DNA of 64,000 bases from Solea solea (lineage: Eukaryota > Chordata > Actinopteri > Pleuronectiformes > Soleidae): contig NC_081143.1 in the NCBI RefSeq assembly GCF_958295425.1, forward strand, positions 25,998,586-26,062,585. The letters run 5' to 3'. Every line of letters begins with the position of its first letter. Positions within the stretch are counted from its first letter, which is position 1. Below are positions 57,501-64,000 of this stretch, piece by piece. The notes beneath the pieces were generated by a model. The model was not told where the DNA came from. It saw nothing but the letters and a program-made list of their open reading frames with translations, and searched no databases. Both the position numbers and the translations under genes were made by a program.

Positions 57501-60500
57501 GTTCCCATTTCAAACTGATTTGCTGAGTTTGGTGGCCGACAGAAGAAGACAGGAGAAAAAACATTTCTAACATGTGCAGGCGGAGGTGATTTACCATAGC
57601 TTTTGAGTCAGCTCTCATTTGGTTATTCTCCTCTGGCCTCTCTCTAAAATAAGCTGCTTCAGATGGCAGAAGTGACTTTGAATAACAAAATTAAAATCCA
57701 TTAAAATCATTTTTTTTTTGATAATTAGATGTAAACTTCATCAAAGCTTTTTACCTGTGCCTGCTTGGCTCATTTTACATTGCACAACCAAAAAGATGTA
57801 CATGTCCCGCTAATTGATGAACCTATACTACTATAAGAGGAAGAGAGATGTTCTGAGTAGGGCGAAAAGCAGCTGAAACCTCCATCACCTACAAAACTAA
57901 TGATGTTCTAATGGTCTTAGTTGTAGCTAATGTTTGTAGCACAAGTTAGCACTGCTATCAGACATTAGACGTGCTAAACATGGACATTGTTTGCTTTTGA
58001 AATTAGCTGACAGCTAACTGTACAAACTGATAACTGGGACAAAATGCTAAATGAAGATGAAGAGAATTGCGTCAGTCTTGATTTCATATTTATTGTTGTG
58101 GTTTGTTTTGTTTTTGATCAGAATTCATACTTGGAGTTGAATGTTCAAACATTAAACTCGGATCAACAAATTGACCCTTATTGACCTTTAGTCTTTTTTC
58201 TTTTACTTAATGAAATTGTCAGCAGTCCTTCACCCCCATATATCTTCTGTGGAACTATAAAGAGCCTCAGTTTTATTGTTCAGGTCTTAAAAGATCATTA
58301 TGGTTCACATCTACTTGACTACTTTAAATACTACTAGACTATACATATTCTGCACAGATGTCAAAGTTAAATGAACATGGACATTCTTCAGTCTTCTTTG
58401 GCATTAGCAGTCATAGCCTACCATAGTATTCAAGGAGATTTATTCACGTTCACTATAGATGAAATCATTTACATTGGTAAGCAAATGCTTTTAGAGCTGA
58501 TGTGTGATGTCCATAATGAGAAAATTAAGTGAATACATGTTTGCTTCATAATTAATTCAATACAGTATTATAGGGTGTAGGGAGCAAAGATGGCAGGTGA
58601 TGAAACACATAAGCTGATTCTTCAGTTTATTTCTGTCTGTTTGTACCTTTTTCTTTTTACAAATTATGAATACACAACGTTTCCAAATGCTTTGAATTTG
58701 TACACTGTACAGTGAAAAGAGGAGTATTTCCTTCGTTTTAACAGCATTAAAGCTGGAGTACAGCAATATATGCAATAGCAAAGCAACCTCAAAAAACACA
58801 GCAACACTCCAGCACAGACACCAGATTCAAATGAATGGGTCGTGCGAGGGGTCTGCAGTACTTGCTGATCTGCTGAGAAAGCCTGGCCTTAGGTCATCTG
58901 TCAAATATGTCTGGTTTTATCCATGTTCATCTTGTAGGAGGGGCTATAAGGAGCTGTGATCCCAACATGTTAATGTTTAATGACCTGGAACATGCAACAA
59001 CAACTACTTTTTCGTTGTGTTCTAGAGCTGTAATGAGCAGCTATGTAAATGTGGCTGCATAATGCATACTTGTTTTTGTATTTGTCAGTTAATGAACCTC
59101 CCTTAGACTTTTAGCCTGACCCAGAAGTAAAAGAGAAGCAAAAGTTGATGTTCTTGTCAACAGGTAACACCAGGGAGGCCTGTCGCCTCTGGGTGTCAGC
59201 ACTATAGTTGCAGTGTGCATGTCATATCCCTGGAGGTAAGAGTGTGAAATGTGGCTCTGTGTACACTGTGACAAATGTTCACTGCAATCTCCTAAGTCGT
59301 TGCGCCTCCAGCTGCATCTCCAATGAGCAAGTGTAATGTGGTGATAACACTTTGAACTTACCCTGCATATTTAAAGGACAAAACACGTGAGTTTGCCACA
59401 TGTCATGAACACTAATTCGGAAATGCTTATGCCACTTGCTCGCTGTGTATATTTCTATATACGCTTTGGCTGCTTGTGCTGGAATGTTTTCCCAATGTTC
59501 TACTTTTAACCTCAAGTCAGTAGAACTTTGATAGTCCCACCTTCATCCCATGCAGATAGATGTTCTTGCTCCTGTCCGCACACGTGTAACCCGGCAATTA
59601 TCACTCTGCAGGAGCTGTCATCATTAAAAATAGTATCGAGCCTGAGGTTGAGGTGACTGGCAGGCATCAAACCAAACAGCAGCTGCAGGAGGAAAATGGG
59701 GCTAGTCTATGTATAAAATCCTAGTTCTGCTTCCTGATCACTGTACTGAACAGATTTGGAAAGTCATTTACCTCTAAGTTGGGTATTGATTCCATTAATT
59801 TAAATCTGGCATTTGGCCACGCCTGAAACTGAACTCCACCATTATTTCTAATTGGTTCATTTTGTATTGTTGTATAATACCAAACCCAGTTCTCACAAAC
59901 ATGTACACTTGAATGTTTCTGCAAACTACAGATACACGAGAGCTTATGTTTCTGATCAAAATGATGTTACTTATTTACATGTTTTCAGACATGCTAATCA
60001 ATGTGATAGATTTAAAAAAAATTAGAAATAAGAAAGTCAGGGTGTTGATAACATTTCCATGTTATGAATGTGGCTGAAGTTGGGCTTCAGCACAAAAGGC
60101 ATCTGGATAAGGCAAAAAAACACAGTGTCATAGAGCTAAGTCTCTAAAAAGCCTCCCAGACCTGGAGGATGGACTCAGTCCACCACCTGTGTCATTGGAT
60201 CAGTCTGTTCTTCCCTGTTCTACCCAGGTTCTACGGATGTAGCTATAAATGCTACACTCCCTGGGATAGGTCTAGATGGAGTTCAAAGAATTGATGAATC
60301 ACTCCAGAGTTCAATAGCAAGCTTCCGAAGTCCACCACTTTCAAGACAATCAGTATCTGGTTCTTTGGTTCTCATCAACTGTCTGAAAAAGCACAAGATG
60401 ACTCAACTGGACGAATCATGACTGAGTTGAGTTGGATGTTCGAGTTCCTCGCTTTCTGACACACAACAACAGACCCTTTCCCCTGCAGGTAAATATTCTC

Positions 60501-60974
60501 AAACATTTTTAACTTTTATGTCGACCAGGTTGGTATTACCAATACAACAAATTCCAAGATGTTCTGGTCGTTGCTAAAGGTTTAAATATCAGTACATCAC
60601 ATTTTTATAGTCATCAAACATCTGCAGCTTCATCATATCTGGATTTAAAAAGGGCAAAACACATTTCTGATGAACCGTAAGCGCAAGCAGCAACAATTGG
60701 CCAAGATCAAATGTCTTACATGAAAGTTGGAAACTGACGTTTCATAGCAACGGCAACTACTGCAATTGATACCAGTATATCATTACAGGCTGTTTGTCCT
60801 GCACTGTATCAAACAAACTAAATCACATCAAATAAAAGTCTGGTATAAATAACTGACCTGAATCACACCAGCCCACACCACTCCTGAACTCCTGCAGTTC
60901 GGATAGCGATCGACTGAGGATGCATCTCGTTAGCTCGGCCCACTGGAGACCTGTGCTACTTCCAACACCTCTAT
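57501..60974. other. gene-free stretch
   Basis: No gene recognised. The sequence around 59560-59720 is free of simple repeats and carries several CAGCTG/CACGTG-like E-boxes, but nothing more can be said. Confidence 0.45.
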
Positions 60975-60995
60975 GCTGCTGCTGCTGCTGCTGCT
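60975..60995. repeat. (GCT)7 microsatellite
   Basis: Seven GCT units followed by ACTGCTCGTGCT. Confidence 0.95.
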
Positions 60996-61135
60996 ACTGC
61001 TCGTGCTATAAATAGAAACCAATCTGCAACTCCACCTAATGAGCACGACCTGCGACTAGCCACTGTGTATGTGCTGTGTGTATGTGAAGATTCAGCTGAG
61101 CATGCCGTTTTGATCATGGGTCTGGTGCAAAGGAG

Positions 61136-61136
<1 letters not shown>

Positions 61137-61163
<27 letters not shown>
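61137..61163. repeat. (TG)13 microsatellite
   Basis: About 26 nt of uninterrupted TG. Confidence 0.95.
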
Positions 61164-61167
<4 letters not shown>

Positions 61168-61392
61168 GTGGGTGTGTGTGCACACGTGTGCATTATGTTC
61201 TTGCTGTCTTTTGTTGCTAAAAATAGATAAAGTAAGTTGGCTTGGCAGGACTCGAATACAAGCAAATTGCACTGTCTCCATATTTGCTCACCCTTTTTTC
61301 TGTATTGCAAGTCTATCTGCCTCTTATTTCTTCTTCATCTTCATCATCTGTCTTTTTGTTATCTTGCTCAAATTAACAAATAGATTTTGCAT

Positions 61393-61602
61393 TCGGCCAC
61401 ACAGTTGGTGTAGTGGTTAGGACTCTTGCCTTTGCAGAAAGAAGACCCAGGTACGCAATATGGGGGTTAGGTTAATTGGACACTAAATTGACTGTGAGAG
61501 TGGGTTTTTATTTGTCTATATACTGTATGTGACCCTCTGTCCAGGGTGTGACACTCATGTGGAGGATAAAGCGGTAGAAGATGGATGGATGGATGGATGG
61601 AT
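61393..61602 (+). mobile_element. tRNA-headed SINE, older internally deleted copy
   Basis: Begins GGCCACACAGTTGGTGTAGT and shares the head, AATTGGACACTAAATTGACTG and CTGTCCAGGGTGTGACAC with the copy just downstream. The middle is missing and many positions have changed. It ends in AGGATAAAGCGGTAGAAG plus an (ATGG)5 tail. Confidence 0.85.
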
Positions 61603-61629
61603 ATTTTGCTTTCACACCATTGTCAAATG

Positions 61630-62010
61630 GGGCCACACGGTGGTGTAGTGGTTAGCACTCTCGCCTTGCAGCGAGAAGACCCGGGTTCGAGCCCCGGTTG
61701 GAACAAGGGCCTTTCTGCATGTAGTTTGCATGTTCTCCCCGTGTGTACGTGGGTTCTCTCCGGGTACTCCGGCTTCCTCCCACAGTCCAAAAACATGCAA
61801 TGTGGGGATAGGTAAATTGGACACTCCAAATTGACCATAGGAGTGAGTGTGAGAGTGAATGGTTGTTTGTCTCTATCTGTGTGTGGCCCTGCGATGGACT
61901 GGCGAACTGTCCAGGGTGTACCCCGCCTATCGCCCGATGTAGCTGAGCATCGGCACAGCACCCCCCGCGACCATCTGGCAGAGGATAAAGCGGTAGATGA
62001 TGACTGACTG
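61630..62010 (+). mobile_element. full-length tRNA-headed SINE with intact 14-bp target duplication
   Basis: The head (about 61630-61702) folds like a tRNA: A-box region GGTGTAGTGGTTAGCAC, anticodon-like stem CTCGC/GCGAG, and a perfect T arm CCGGG-TTCGAGC-CCCGG containing the B box. The body includes GTTTGCATGTTCTCCCC, CCGGCTTCCTCCCACAGTCC, AATTGGACACTCCAAATTGA and CTGTCCAGGGTGTACCCCGC. The 3' end is AGGATAAAGCGGTAGATGA plus (TGAC)n. ACCATTGTCAAATG flanks both ends (61616-61629 and 62011-62024). A short-tandem tail instead of poly-A suggests mobilisation by an L2- or RTE-type LINE, which is inference. Confidence 0.93.
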
Positions 62011-62024
62011 ACCATTGTCAAATG

Positions 62025-63224
62025 AGTTCACAGTTTGCCTGTTGATCTTCAGTGAGTATTATTGTATATTGACATAAACATACATGTGCTCTTCAGTGTT
62101 TTTCCAATGCTACAGGGCAGATACACCTACAGATTGTCGTTGTACAGGCCGCTAGCCAAGCTACTGCAAATATTAGGTAAAACATTTTTAAACTGAAAAG
62201 GTATTACTTAGTAGGCATGGAGTCGGAGCTAAATTTTCTGCTTAGTTCTCCAAAACACAGATTTGGTGGATGAAGCCAAACTTTGAAAAAAGAAGGCATA
62301 TCCACAATGACTAATCATTTCTTCCTTGTATTGAATGTCGCCACTATAATGTTGCTAATTGGTGCAATTGGTCAAAACGCTGCATCCAGTTCGCATACAC
62401 CAGGCAGTCTAGTACTGCATATGATTATTATGCATTAAGTCCTTCCTCGCTCCTTTCAGTTCCACACAAACAATGTGTTCATTATGCCCTGAATATATAA
62501 CGCAGTCCCAAAATACTGCATTTTTTTTATGCACCTGTGTTGAATTCCAGATTTGCATCGTTCATGACAGACAACATTTAACCAGCAGCCTTGCACACAG
62601 GCTTTTTTTTTCTTTTTCTTTTCTTTGACCTGTTGTTATTGTGTTTGGAGGAGATATTGATTGAATAAACTTACTACTTTGCAATGAAATGTTTGTTCAG
62701 AAGCTCCAGTAAACATGAGGATAATGGATCTGAATGTTGAAATGAAATAACACGGAAGAAAAAGTGTCAACTGTGCCGAGGCTCGTGATATCAGCAGCTG
62801 CGGCTGCTCTACACAAAAAAACACACATGGAGCCTTTTGTTTTCAACAAACACAATGCTTTCAGTGCAGTATGGTAATCTTTTGTGTAAAAAAAAAAACA
62901 CCAGCACTTATGGAAAAGTTTTACTTTCTTAAGAGTTCTGAACGCAAGTGTTTAGCAAGTGCATTTAAAAGGGACAGAGGCAGGATGAAATTGATCAAAA
63001 GAAACCCGAGACGAAAATGTGATAATCACATTAACTCAATTTTGATATGCATACGTGCTTGGCAGAGTTGATTTAACACATTTCTATATTAAGGATTACT
63101 CATTTGGCATGTTTGTGTTGATGAAAGGTCCCAGACTATGGCACATAACTGTTAAAAAAGAGGCTCTGGGAGGAATCTAACGCTGTTTTGAAGATGAAAC
63201 AACGCCCCATTTTGTTGTACCGCA
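62025..63224. other. gene-free stretch
   Basis: Nothing recognised apart from short A and T runs. Confidence 0.5.
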
Positions 63225-63520
63225 ATTGTCTTGATTATGACACACATTCACCGTTGCGTTGTTTTGATAAGCTTCTACAGCGTCACATTTATTTCAGTCC
63301 AATTCTTCCACCAAGATCTTGTATTGATGACGGAGCTGGACCACGCTGTTCATTCTGCTCCTACAAATCCCCAAGAAATCTCAATGGAGTGAAGGGCTGG
63401 ACTGTCCATGTGTGAAAATGATGACTCATGCTTCATGAGCCATTCTTTCACAGATTGTGCCCAGTGAATCCGAGTGTTTTCATTGTCTTGGAATATGCCT
63501 AAAAAACAAACCTGCTCATT
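63225..63520 (-). mobile_element. Tc1-like transposase relic (C-terminal half)
   Basis: The minus strand reads IFQDNENTRIHWAQSVKEWL, then MKHESSFSHMDSPALHSIEI and SWGFVGAE. This matches the Tc1 blocks FQQDNxPxHTAxxxKEWxxxHxxxFxxxxWPxQSPDLNPIExLW. After a frameshift it continues EQRGPAPSSIQDLGG and then KLIKT-like pieces of the C terminus. The DN aspartate and the IE glutamate are recognisable, but the SPDLNP motif is broken and stops are present. It covers a different part of the protein from the relic at 57230, so the two are separate insertions. Confidence 0.85.
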
Positions 63521-64000
63521 CGGAACATTTTGGTCAATTGACAAATGCGTTTGGTGGATTGTAAGACACTCTTCACAAAGAAAAATCACTCGCTCATCAC
63601 TCATTCACTGTTAAGTTTCGCTGTGAGACACGAAATAAGCGAGAGGTCTATTCCCAAAGAGATCCGCAACACGCTGGACACACATCCAGTGTGTAATATG
63701 CCTTTGCTTCACACCACAAAATTGGTATTAAAGTCCATATTTGAAAACAACACTGTCACTCTCTTACACTCTCATTTAACAGTGACATTAACTTTTGCTA
63801 TCTCCTCTCATGTGGACACATCTGATTGACCACTGATGGCTATGTTTGAAAGCTTTTCTCTCATTTCCCTCTGCGTTCAGCGGGCTTAGAGGTTCAAACC
63901 ATCTCTAATTAGTTCATTCACGGCCCAGTAGCTGCAGATCAACCGTGTTCAGCCCTTAAAAGGGAGCAACACACGCACTCGAGGTTGATCCTGAGATCCG
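63521..64000. other. gene-free stretch to window end
   Basis: Short unsupported open frames only. Confidence 0.5.

Noticed and set aside
61630..61702. Possible functional tRNA gene
   Set aside because: The T arm and A/B boxes are good, but the sequence is the head of a 381-bp SINE with target duplications, and the acceptor stem does not close.
61623..62021. 132-residue minus-strand open frame
   Set aside because: It is the reverse reading of the SINE at 61630-62010.
1..64000. CRISPR array, operon, phage or bacterial defence system
   Set aside because: No spaced direct repeats of the right size, no dense coding, and clear vertebrate gene structure.

Overview
The window looks like nuclear DNA of a ray-finned (teleost) fish. 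Most of it is non-coding and fairly AT-rich. It is littered with dinucleotide and trinucleotide microsatellites and with repeats typical of teleosts: tRNA-headed SINEs, Tc1-like transposase relics, PIF/Harbinger-like and hAT-like non-autonomous elements, and decayed non-LTR reverse transcriptase fragments. Long gene-free flanks, GT-AG introns and the absence of operons all indicate a vertebrate. The closer assignment to teleosts rests on the repeat types and the gene copy and is inference.

One protein-coding gene can be supported. It lies on the minus strand and its coding part runs from 23474 down to 18530 in four exons: 23474-23268, 22347-22198, 21564-20576 and 20126-18530. All three introns are GT-AG, and the joined length (2943 nt) gives an uninterrupted frame of 980 codons plus a stop. 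The product is an ELFN-family postsynaptic adhesion protein: signal peptide, leucine-rich repeats, cysteine-rich C-cap, FN3-like domain, one membrane span, and a long cytoplasmic tail ending in a PP1-docking motif. Residue-level similarity favours ELFN2 over ELFN1.

Layout. 1-18.5 kb lies downstream of the gene and holds repeats, homopolymer tracts, a LINE remnant at 5.2 kb, a periodic regulatory-looking block at 6.0-6.25 kb, and quiet sequence next to the gene that could be conserved non-coding DNA. 18.5-23.5 kb is the gene. 23.5-64 kb is upstream or intergenic. It holds several MITE-like inverted repeats (36.4, 42.1, 43.7, 50.5 and 51.3 kb), a minisatellite (33.05 kb), a triplet-repeat hairpin (31.6 kb), an L2-like reverse transcriptase relic (47.2 kb), SINE copies (47.9, 52.9, 61.4 and 61.6 kb) and two Tc1-like relics (57.2 and 63.2 kb). 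A perfect Maf-type palindrome lies at 35.34 kb.

I found no unknown protein system. The most unusual signals are the split coding region of a gene that I remember as having a single coding exon in mammals, an almost perfect 87-bp inverted repeat at 42.1 kb, a SINE with an intact 14-bp target-site duplication, and a few palindromic or periodic non-coding motifs that could be regulatory.
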